A stretch of DNA of 32,196 bases, taken from the NCBI GenBank assembly GCA_964293305.1, contig CAXYYO010000038.1, forward strand, positions 1 to 32,196. Direction: 5' to 3'. Below, piece after piece: positions 25,134-32,196 of this stretch (positions are counted from its first letter, which is position 1; the number at the start of each line of letters is the position of its first letter). Below the pieces are notes generated by a model that saw only the letters and a program-made list of their open reading frames with translations, had not been told where the DNA came from and made no database searches. The position numbers and the translations under genes were made by a program. The DNA comes from CALAGJ01 sp964293305 (GTDB taxonomy: Bacteria > Bacteroidota > Bacteroidia > Chitinophagales > Chitinophagaceae).

Positions 25134-26045
25134 ATGAAAGTATTTTCAGTATTTTTTTTTATGCTCCTTGTAGGATGTAATGCACAAAAAAATTTGGCCG
25201 ATAAATCCATTAATAAAAACTTTGATTTCCAAGGGCATAGGGGTTGTAGAGGGCTAATGCCGGAGAATACAATTGCGGCAATGTATAGGGCAATAGATCT
25301 GGGTGTATCTACACTTGAAATGGATATAGTATGCACAAGGGATAGTCAACTCATACTTAGTCATGAACCTTTTTTTAACCATGAAATTTCTACATTGCCA
25401 AATGGCGATACTATAACAGAAGCTGCTGAAAAAGGATTTAATATTTTTCAAATGAGTTATGAACGTGTGCAACAAATTGATGTGGGCCTAAAACCACATC
25501 CTCGCTTTGCACAACAAGTTAAAATAGCTGCTACTAAGCCAAAACTTATGGCCCTGATTGATAGTGTGGAAGCCTATATTCAATCCACACACAAAGTGCC
25601 CATCTATTATAATATTGAAATAAAGACAGATCCAGAAGGGGATGGTATTTTTCATCCTGCACCAGATGTTTTTGCAAACATGCTTATGAAGTTATTGGAA
25701 GAGAAAAAAATTTTAAATCGTGTTACCATCCAATCTTTTGATATAAGACCTTTGCAATATCTGCATCAGCAATATCCATTTATTAAAACAGCATTGCTGA
25801 TAGAGGGTTCATCTACAAAAACTTTTGCTATACAATTGAAAGAACTTGGATTTATTCCAACAATTTATAGTCCGGAAAATACCTTAGTCACAAAGCTACT
25901 AATTATTCAGTGTCATGAAATGGGCATGCAGATTATTCCCTGGACGGTAAATGTATCTGAAGATATTAAAAGACTAAAGAAAATGGGGATTGATGGCATT
26001 ATTAGCGATTATCCTGATTTATATAATATTAAAACTAAAAGGTAA
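25134..26045 (+). CDS. Glycerophosphodiester phosphodiesterase lipoprotein
   Basis: GDPD hydrolyses deacylated phospholipids (glycerophosphodiesters) to glycerol 3-phosphate and an alcohol. I start at MKVFSVFFFMLLVGC (303 aa, lipidated Cys15), 1 nt after the PaiB stop with an AGG just upstream; the longer frame would add 20 residues inside the PaiB gene. Catalytic features of the TIM barrel are all present: the first His-Arg pair (H35-R36, GHRGCRGLMPENT), the metal-binding E62-x-D64 (LEMD), and His77 (LSHEPFF). The C-terminal part has IPWTVN and GIDGIISDYPDL, typical of the family's last strands. Probable location: periplasm, lipid-anchored. It fits functionally with the patatin lipase encoded next. 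Confidence 0.93.
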   Translation: MKVFSVFFFMLLVGCNAQKNLADKSINKNFDFQGHRGCRGLMPENTIAAMYRAIDLGVSTLEMDIVCTRDSQLILSHEPFFNHEISTLPNGDTITEAAEKGFNIFQMSYERVQQIDVGLKPHPRFAQQVKIAATKPKLMALIDSVEAYIQSTHKVPIYYNIEIKTDPEGDGIFHPAPDVFANMLMKLLEEKKILNRVTIQSFDIRPLQYLHQQYPFIKTALLIEGSSTKTFAIQLKELGFIPTIYSPENTLVTKLLIIQCHEMGMQIIPWTVNVSEDIKRLKKMGIDGIISDYPDLYNIKTKR

Positions 26046-26070
26046 AAAGGTCAAGCATTAATAGAAAACA

Positions 26071-28365
26071 ATGCTCCACAATTTAGGGTGTAGTATTTTT
26101 TTTAAAATTTTGTCTTTAGTTTTACTTGTTATGCAGCGTATTAAAAAAATATTTACAAGTATATTTTATGGACTACCAATACAGCTTTTGTTTCTCCATC
26201 TCCGTAGATATCAGATTTTGCTTGTTTTCTGGTATATATTAATTGCAACTGTTTCAGGGAATTTTCTAAAAACTTATGGTGCCAATTCATTGTTGCTTGC
26301 GCCAGAATATCTCGGAAAGGTAAATGCGCTAAGTAGTTCATTTGTTGGTTTTGCAGTGGCAGTACTCATAATGAGCTGGAACATAACAACCTTTATACTA
26401 CATACAAAGCAACTTCGATTTTTAGCTACTACCTCACAGCCTTTTTTAAAGTATTGTATTAATAACGCTATTATACCTGTTCTTTTTTTATTTATTTATT
26501 TGATGAATGCCATTAGGTATGAAAGAGAAGAAGAATTATTTGATAACCTACAAGTATTTTTTTCAGCCGGGGGCTTTATTATTGGATTCGTATTGGCCAT
26601 TTTATTGTCCTTTGGGTATTTTTTTGGAACAGATAAAAATATTTATCGGCACATGGCTACTGATATTCATTCTGCAAATGCAACTTATGAACGAGTGGCC
26701 AGAAGAGTTAAGAACAAAGCTCCTAGAGAAAAGACCGATATGCGGGTGGACTGGTTTTTGAGCGCTACTTTTAAGTTTAGACAACCAAGAAATGTCCGTC
26801 ATTATAGCCAGGACTTTTTAGATTCAATTTTTAAACGTCACCATATTGCAGCTATTCTAGCAGTGGCACTTGCATTTATTTCCCTTTTCATTATTGGATA
26901 TTTTGGAGACCATAAAATTTGGCAGGTGCCAGCAGGAGCCAGCATCACTTTAATGTTGGCCATCCTAATTGCATTTGTAGGCGCATTATCACTATTTATG
27001 GGTAATTGGAGTATTCCAATTGTGCTTTGTATTTATGCCATACTTAACTGGTTTTTTGTACATGATTTTATCGATCCACGAAATAAAGCTTATGGTATTC
27101 AATATAATGAAATAAACATGCGGCCGGTGTATAGTAAGGAATCAATTATAGCTCATGCAAATGATAGTGCCATTGCTACAGACATTAATTCTTATACAGC
27201 GATACTCAGTAATTGGAAGGCAAAACAAAACAATGAAAAACCAACCATATTTTTTGTTTGTGTAAGTGGTGGAGGAAATAGGAGTGCCACATTTACAATG
27301 AATGTATTGGCCTATTTAGATAGCATAACAAATGGTGCTTTTCAAAAACAAAACTTTTTGATTACAGGAGCTTCCGGGGGAATGTTAGGAGCCGCTTATT
27401 TTAGAGAATTACACAGACTCAAAGATTCCGGTTTGATAACATCAGTACAGGATAAACGCTATATAGATAATATTTCTAAAGACTTACTCAACCCGATATT
27501 TTCATCATTGGTTACACGAGATTTGATTGGTCCTATTCGTAAGTTTGAATTGAATGGTCAAAGTTTTATTAGGGATAGAGGATATGCATTTGAACAAAAA
27601 TTTAATAGCAATACAAAAAATGTATTGAACAAACCTTTGTCCTTTTATACTGATATGGAGTATTATGCATCAGTACCTATCATTTTTTTTAATAGTGTGA
27701 TAACAAGAGATGGGCGCAAAATTATTTCCACTACACATCCTGCCCGCTTTATGATGAAGCCAATGCATCATGAAAACTATACCGGCATTGAAGATGCAGA
27801 CGGTTTGGATTTCTTAAGCTTTTTTGCGAATCAAGAACCTGAAAATATCAGTATGTTGAGTCTGCTCCGTATGAATGCCACTTTCCCATTTGTATTGCCC
27901 AATGCAGAACTTCCTACAAACCCAGTTATTGATGTTATGGATGCTGGGCTGCGTGATAATTTTGGATTTGAATCTGCTGCCAGATTTATTAACTACTTCA
28001 AAGACTGGCTTGTGGCAAATACTTCAAATGTGGTTTTGGTTGAGATACGTGACAGACCCGCCGATGATTGGGACCATCCATTTAAAGCAAACTCAATTGG
28101 AGGGCTAATAACAAGACCCATGTTAGTGCTACAAAGTAATTGGTTTAACCTGCAAGATTATTACCAGAAAGATATTATAAACTATCAATTTAGCTCCATT
28201 CCGCAATTTCATAAAATTTCTATCAGTTATACCCCTGTAGAAAAAACAACTGCAGCTTCCTTAAGTTTTCATCTTACTGCATCAGAAAAAAAAGACATTG
28301 CGGCAGCCATTTATAATAAACCCAATCAAGCAGGTTTTTCAGCCATTCAAAAGTTGATCAAATAA
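26071..28365 (+). CDS. Multi-pass membrane protein with C-terminal patatin-like phospholipase domain
   Basis: This 764-aa protein joins a membrane region to a patatin-like serine lipase. The N-terminal ~340 residues contain about seven hydrophobic segments (around 46-62, 88-108, 132-147, 163-185, 258-278, 287-310 and 314-332) with a soluble loop at ~190-255. The patatin domain (~392-764) has an oxyanion loop VSGGGNRSA (398-406), the nucleophile Ser435 in GASGG and the catalytic Asp624 in DAG (DGG in many members). Such enzymes release fatty acids from phospholipids. An ATG at residue 21 is an alternative start. It lies 25 nt after the GDPD gene, suggesting stepwise phospholipid breakdown by the two enzymes. 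Confidence 0.88.
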   Translation: MLHNLGCSIFFKILSLVLLVMQRIKKIFTSIFYGLPIQLLFLHLRRYQILLVFWYILIATVSGNFLKTYGANSLLLAPEYLGKVNALSSSFVGFAVAVLIMSWNITTFILHTKQLRFLATTSQPFLKYCINNAIIPVLFLFIYLMNAIRYEREEELFDNLQVFFSAGGFIIGFVLAILLSFGYFFGTDKNIYRHMATDIHSANATYERVARRVKNKAPREKTDMRVDWFLSATFKFRQPRNVRHYSQDFLDSIFKRHHIAAILAVALAFISLFIIGYFGDHKIWQVPAGASITLMLAILIAFVGALSLFMGNWSIPIVLCIYAILNWFFVHDFIDPRNKAYGIQYNEINMRPVYSKESIIAHANDSAIATDINSYTAILSNWKAKQNNEKPTIFFVCVSGGGNRSATFTMNVLAYLDSITNGAFQKQNFLITGASGGMLGAAYFRELHRLKDSGLITSVQDKRYIDNISKDLLNPIFSSLVTRDLIGPIRKFELNGQSFIRDRGYAFEQKFNSNTKNVLNKPLSFYTDMEYYASVPIIFFNSVITRDGRKIISTTHPARFMMKPMHHENYTGIEDADGLDFLSFFANQEPENISMLSLLRMNATFPFVLPNAELPTNPVIDVMDAGLRDNFGFESAARFINYFKDWLVANTSNVVLVEIRDRPADDWDHPFKANSIGGLITRPMLVLQSNWFNLQDYYQKDIINYQFSSIPQFHKISISYTPVEKTTAASLSFHLTASEKKDIAAAIYNKPNQAGFSAIQKLIK

Positions 28366-28375
28366 ACAGTACACA

Positions 28376-30475
28376 TCATTTTTTATAAATCAATTGTCGG
28401 CTAATGATGTTGCCATCCTTGCTATGTAAAGAAACAATATACATGCCCGATAACCATTTACTGCTATTGATTTTTTCATCCATATTATTTTTAAATAATG
28501 ATGTGTAAACAACTTTACCCATATAATCTGTTATAGTTAATAGTGTACCCAAAATAGCTGCATCTGTATGAACGATTAGCTCATTTGTAAATGGATTGGG
28601 GAAAGATTTAATTTGTATAGTATGAGCACTGGAACCCATTGCCACAGTGGGGCTTGATAGTGTAACCTGCAAACGATAATCAGTTGTATTATGATACTCT
28701 GTACTTGTGGCACCATATACCCTGAATAAATAACTTCCAGCTGGCTTATTATACAATGTTACCGATTCGTTTTTTGTACCAGTACCATAGGATCCTGTCA
28801 AATAAGTGCCACTTCCTGTATAAGTTTCTAAGTTATAATTCTTGGGTAGATTTTCTAATTTGATATTAATATTTCGGGATGATGTTGTATTTATTTTAAA
28901 GAAGTCCACATCTCCACTTGCACAAATTTTGCCATAAGTAAAAGTGTTGGTAAAAGAATAAACCGATGGAGAGGTATAAATATTATTGGGTTCATTACCA
29001 TCCCAACAACTGGCTTTTGTGGTAAAACTTTTTATACTGCTATAAGCGCTATATATGCTGCCACATTTACTCCTCACTTGCCACTGATATCCTGTTTGTG
29101 CCAATAACCCACTGATGGTATAATAATTATTAGTAAGATTTATGGTATTCCAACTACTGTTGCCTGTCTTTCTCCATTGCAATGTATAACCGGATGCGCT
29201 GCTCACTGCATTCCAATTGAGGTTGGCAAATGATGTGGAAATAAAGCTTTCATTTAAAGTATTTGAGGCTGTGCAATTGTTTGTTGAAGGATTTATTAAA
29301 TCATAATAAGTGTACCAATTCCAGTTGATGCCTGGGTCTGTATGTGTTTGATTGGGATAATGCTGATGTCCTTTAATTTTTATGGATGATGATAGCACAT
29401 TTGCTCCTGATGAAGATGCACCTTTATAACAGGTCTTTGGATCTATATTATTATCCTTGCAAATATCTTTTACCAATGCTGATGAGGCATTGTACATGGC
29501 AGTGGTGTACCAACTAGTTTGAGATACATAGCCTTCATGCTCAATGCCAATGGTATAAGGGTTTTCTGAACCCACATGCCAGGCCTTATTGGATTCTCTT
29601 ACCATTTGAGTTATCTGTCCATCGCTGCTGCGTATTACATAATGCGCAGATACTTGTGATGCAGTATTCTGAAACCAAGAAATGGTGCCTGCATAACTGC
29701 CCTGTGTAGTATGAATAGTTATAGCTGATACTGATGTGCCGCTTCTTGATGAATAATTTGGACTGGTCGTCCATAAAGCTGGAGCATAATCGGTAGATAA
29801 AGGGGATAGGTTCCTTGTATTTAGTTTTGAATCAGAAAGGCTTGTAGCTCCATTAGTAATTTGATTTGGGGTAATCCAAACGGTGGGTGATGTAAGAAAT
29901 GGGATATAGGTTTCATCAAACCAATCTTGAATACGAACATCCACTGCTTCATTTACAATTCCATTTTTTTCAAACCCATGGGTGAGTTGATAAAACACTT
30001 CATACACTGCCAGTTCTCTTGCATATTTGTTGATTAAATTATTGGCAGGTATTTCTACAAATGCCCTTACAACTTGGCCGGCATCTGCTAAGCTATTTAC
30101 ATTATTTGTGATGCATAGATAATCTAAATAATCCGCTACCGCATTTACTTGTGCCTGAATATCCTTTTTGAATTTTGCTATCGTAATATTTGAATAAGCG
30201 CAAATATTTCTAAGGTTATCATTCCAATAGTGTTCGCCATTTTCAACTACAGCAAATACTCCATATTTATCAGGGCCGGCATGATGATGCATAGATGCCA
30301 CTGGTTCAATATTTTCAAATCTGGATGCTGCATAAGCCATTGCTGGCAAAAGACTTTTGGGAATGTTTGGATGATTTTTTTCTGCCACATCAAGCGCAAA
30401 CTGAATATTGCTTTGACTAAAACCCGATGAAGTGCAAGCAAGAAAAATAATAATGCAGGAGTAGATTTTATGCAT
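28376..30475 (-). CDS. Secreted N-acetylmuramoyl-L-alanine amidase with FN3, PPC-like and T9SS sorting domains
   Basis: A 699-aa secreted amidase that would cut the MurNAc-L-Ala bond of peptidoglycan. The start MHKIYSCIIIFLACTSSGFSQ supplies a signal peptide; the longest frame adds 71 implausible residues. Residues ~22-200 are helical and unassigned, faintly lysozyme-like. The Amidase_2 domain (~245-395) has presumed zinc ligands H255 (AITIHTTQG), H370 and D380 (THTDPG), and E312 as the catalytic Glu, with the spacing of AmpD. An FN3 domain follows (~402-487), then a pre-peptidase C-like domain (~495-605, EPNN...DVDFFKI). A type IX secretion sorting domain closes the protein (~622-699: SFPNPFTNELIV, SGMYIV, QLIYKK). 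It ends 10 bp from the patatin gene on the other strand. Confidence 0.92.
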   Translation of the reverse strand: MHKIYSCIIIFLACTSSGFSQSNIQFALDVAEKNHPNIPKSLLPAMAYAASRFENIEPVASMHHHAGPDKYGVFAVVENGEHYWNDNLRNICAYSNITIAKFKKDIQAQVNAVADYLDYLCITNNVNSLADAGQVVRAFVEIPANNLINKYARELAVYEVFYQLTHGFEKNGIVNEAVDVRIQDWFDETYIPFLTSPTVWITPNQITNGATSLSDSKLNTRNLSPLSTDYAPALWTTSPNYSSRSGTSVSAITIHTTQGSYAGTISWFQNTASQVSAHYVIRSSDGQITQMVRESNKAWHVGSENPYTIGIEHEGYVSQTSWYTTAMYNASSALVKDICKDNNIDPKTCYKGASSSGANVLSSSIKIKGHQHYPNQTHTDPGINWNWYTYYDLINPSTNNCTASNTLNESFISTSFANLNWNAVSSASGYTLQWRKTGNSSWNTINLTNNYYTISGLLAQTGYQWQVRSKCGSIYSAYSSIKSFTTKASCWDGNEPNNIYTSPSVYSFTNTFTYGKICASGDVDFFKINTTSSRNINIKLENLPKNYNLETYTGSGTYLTGSYGTGTKNESVTLYNKPAGSYLFRVYGATSTEYHNTTDYRLQVTLSSPTVAMGSSAHTIQIKSFPNPFTNELIVHTDAAILGTLLTITDYMGKVVYTSLFKNNMDEKINSSKWLSGMYIVSLHSKDGNIISRQLIYKK

Positions 30476-30712
30476 GTAAAATAATTTGAAGCAAGATAAG
30501 GGGTGGGAGTCATTTCTTAATTTTCTATTTTGAGCAAAGTGAGTTTGTATTGTACTTTTTTTATGGGCTAAGTTATCATTCATTAAGTGTTGACTCATAT
30601 TACATTTGGAATTAACTTTTAATATTATTAGTGAATATATACTAAAAGTAAAATGATAAACATCCAACATGTACTTCCTATCATCCACTCTTTCAACAAA
30701 TATTTTTCTGGC

Positions 30713-32196
30713 TTATAGCAATGCCCTTATACTAGCCCTGCCTGTATGTATTACCCTTGTTTCTCCAGGTTTGCGGCCTTCATACTCTATAGAGAGTTCA
30801 AGATTATTTAATAGGCGACGGGTAAATCCTACGTTCCATAAATAGTTATTACCGGGCAATAATCCTTCTAGCATAATATAGCTTACTGCACTATTTGTAA
30901 GCCCGGTGTATTGAATTTTATTCCAAGTAAATCCTACTGTTAAAGCTGTATTGTTTCGGGCATTGTATCTGAGTTCTGTTGTTATGCTATTGCTGGTAGA
31001 TTTTTCACCGCCAAATTCTGGTTTATTCTTTTTCTGCTGCCAGATATATATACCGGATATGCGAAATAATGTGCCATTGGTATAACTAAATTTTGGATTG
31101 AGTTCTGTGGTTTCAATATCATAGTTTCTATTAGCAAAGTTTGGTGTGGTTAGCTGGAGTTTTCCTATTTTCTGAATGGTTTCTATGGTATATGCTTTTG
31201 CTATATTCACTCTACCCTTTATGGTATAATTGCTTTGTTGCTGTGTTTCAAAGCCATAAGTAAGGATAGATTTATTATAATTCAATACCTGATTAATATC
31301 TAAACCCCACACTGCAGAGTTTCTATTGTAGGATAATGTATTGCTTACAATATAGCGTAAATTTATGAGGCTGGTGTCATTTATATTTCCTTTAAAAGGA
31401 TTGAGCGCCAGATTGCTGGATGATGCTTTTTTTATAAATCGCTGTAAGGAACTTTGCAATTGCAATCTTGTAATTAGACTTCTTTTCTTATTAGCCGTAG
31501 GCTTATACCATACCCCCGGATTTAATGTAAATGCGTAATTGAATTGTGTATAATTTGCTTTGATAAAAACATTTGTTGGTGTAAATATGCGAATGAACTT
31601 CGCTTGGTCTATAAACAATGCAATTTCAAATTCGTTGAGCTGTTGTATGCCATCATTGTTATAATCATTCCATGCATATTGGCCTGTGCCTGCAGGCACT
31701 TCTACATAACTAAAATCTCTGCGCTGCTCTTGCCCACTTCCTGCTTCATATAATGCTTGTCCTGTTAAGAATCCATTCCATTCCCTTACAGTATATTCGG
31801 TACGACCTAGTAAAGTTTTTTCTGGTACTAACCCGGATATAGGTATGGTAGAAAGCAACCTTAACTCACGGTAAGTAGTACTGATGCGCCATTGATGATT
31901 TGCATTTTCTAAGAGCTCTGCTTGCACCGTATAATTTCTACTGCGGTCAGAGCGTATCAAGTCTTTGCCAATGGGAAGTAAATCACTTCGTGTAAAATAG
32001 GTAAAGCCAAATTTGTTGGGTTTTTGCTCATCAGTTTTTACCCAACCTGTTAGCACATCAAAACCAAAACTAGCTGTAGTAATGCTGTCTGTATTTTTAT
32101 ACCTGCTTTCATTATACTCCATTTGATACTGGCCCCCCACACTTATATTTTTAAATTGAGTAAATGTTTTTGAACCTAAGATTGTGGGCCTCCAGA
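30713..32196 (-). CDS. C-terminal part of a large outer-membrane beta-barrel-like protein (5' end beyond the window)
   Basis: The frame is open from the stop at 30713 to the end of the window with no stop codon (the residues beyond 32140 read W-R-P-T-I-L-G-S-K-T-F...), so a GTG start at 32140 is unlikely and the gene continues upstream. The visible ~494 residues are rich in alternating polar/aromatic strands (such as NYTVQAELLENANHQWRIS and SYIMLEGLLPGNNYLWNVGF), as in outer-membrane barrels. An EF-hand-like loop, DYNNDGIQQLNEFE, may bind calcium. The protein resembles long hypothetical surface proteins of Bacteroidota, but I cannot name a family. It lies 237 bp upstream of the amidase gene on the same strand. 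Confidence 0.8.
   Translation of the reverse strand, partial: WRPTILGSKTFTQFKNISVGGQYQMEYNESRYKNTDSITTASFGFDVLTGWVKTDEQKPNKFGFTYFTRSDLLPIGKDLIRSDRSRNYTVQAELLENANHQWRISTTYRELRLLSTIPISGLVPEKTLLGRTEYTVREWNGFLTGQALYEAGSGQEQRRDFSYVEVPAGTGQYAWNDYNNDGIQQLNEFEIALFIDQAKFIRIFTPTNVFIKANYTQFNYAFTLNPGVWYKPTANKKRSLITRLQLQSSLQRFIKKASSSNLALNPFKGNINDTSLINLRYIVSNTLSYNRNSAVWGLDINQVLNYNKSILTYGFETQQQSNYTIKGRVNIAKAYTIETIQKIGKLQLTTPNFANRNYDIETTELNPKFSYTNGTLFRISGIYIWQQKKNKPEFGGEKSTSNSITTELRYNARNNTALTVGFTWNKIQYTGLTNSAVSYIMLEGLLPGNNYLWNVGFTRRLLNNLELSIEYEGRKPGETRVIHTGRASIRALL

Noticed and set aside
1..32196. CRISPR arrays, tRNAs, insertion sequences, prophage or toxin-antitoxin genes
   Set aside because: I found no regularly spaced repeats, tRNA-like cloverleaf, transposase motif or phage gene.

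Overview
The window looks like a chromosomal segment of a Bacteroidota bacterium, most likely near Chitinophagaceae (inference). The DNA is AT-rich and Shine-Dalgarno signals are weak. There is a SusC/SusD-type uptake locus, a predicted type IX secretion C-terminal signal, a LytS/LytTR pair, lipoproteins with Bacteroidota-style lipoboxes, and a TAnnTTTG-type -7 promoter element before lptB. The window opens on the last ~20 bases of what looks like a 5S rRNA followed by a strong terminator, so it starts just downstream of an rRNA operon.

Region 1 (297-7382, all minus strand) is the most distinctive part. It is a tightly packed nine-gene light/flavin cluster, transcribed SDR -> SRPBCC -> DUF2805 -> FAD-domain-only photolyase relative -> full-length cryptochrome/photolyase -> flavin reductase -> DUF2071 -> DUF2256 zinc ribbon (47 aa) -> FeS-BCP/CryPro-like cryptochrome. 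Neighbours overlap or lie 1-76 nt apart, with two ATGA stop/start overlaps around the DUF2256 gene. The three photolyase-superfamily proteins come from three different subfamilies. Two have changed cofactor-site residues and the third has an unusual domain order. The SDR lacks its catalytic tyrosine.

Region 2 (7560-10154, minus) is a GMC oxidoreductase followed by a gluconate 2-dehydrogenase subunit 3-like Tat lipoprotein, probably a periplasmic sugar or alcohol dehydrogenase. A GC-rich palindromic repeat lies between them.

Region 3 (10328-17101) holds a plus-strand lipoprotein with a Cys-rich tail, dxs (minus), a LytS-type histidine kinase plus LytTR response regulator (plus), metF (minus) and lptB (plus). 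A bidirectional terminator follows lptB.

Region 4 (17383-23135, minus) is a SusC-SusD-lipoprotein uptake locus. Its susC is broken by one in-frame TAG codon while the reading frame stays open for a further ~835 codons.

Region 5 (23390-28365, plus) is a likely operon: a lipoprotein with a glycosidase-like TIM barrel, a PaiB-like FMN-binding protein, a glycerophosphodiester phosphodiesterase lipoprotein, and a membrane-anchored patatin lipase. The last two could act in sequence on phospholipids.

Region 6 (28376-32196, minus) has a secreted N-acetylmuramoyl-L-alanine amidase with a T9SS tail and the C-terminal part of a large outer-membrane beta-barrel-like protein that runs off the window.

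No stretch without a gene exceeds about 300 bases. The longest are 17102-17382 (terminator), 23136-23389 (divergent promoter region, no certain element), 54-296 (AT-rich, nothing seen) and 30476-30712 (nothing certain). I saw no tRNA, CRISPR array, insertion sequence or phage gene.
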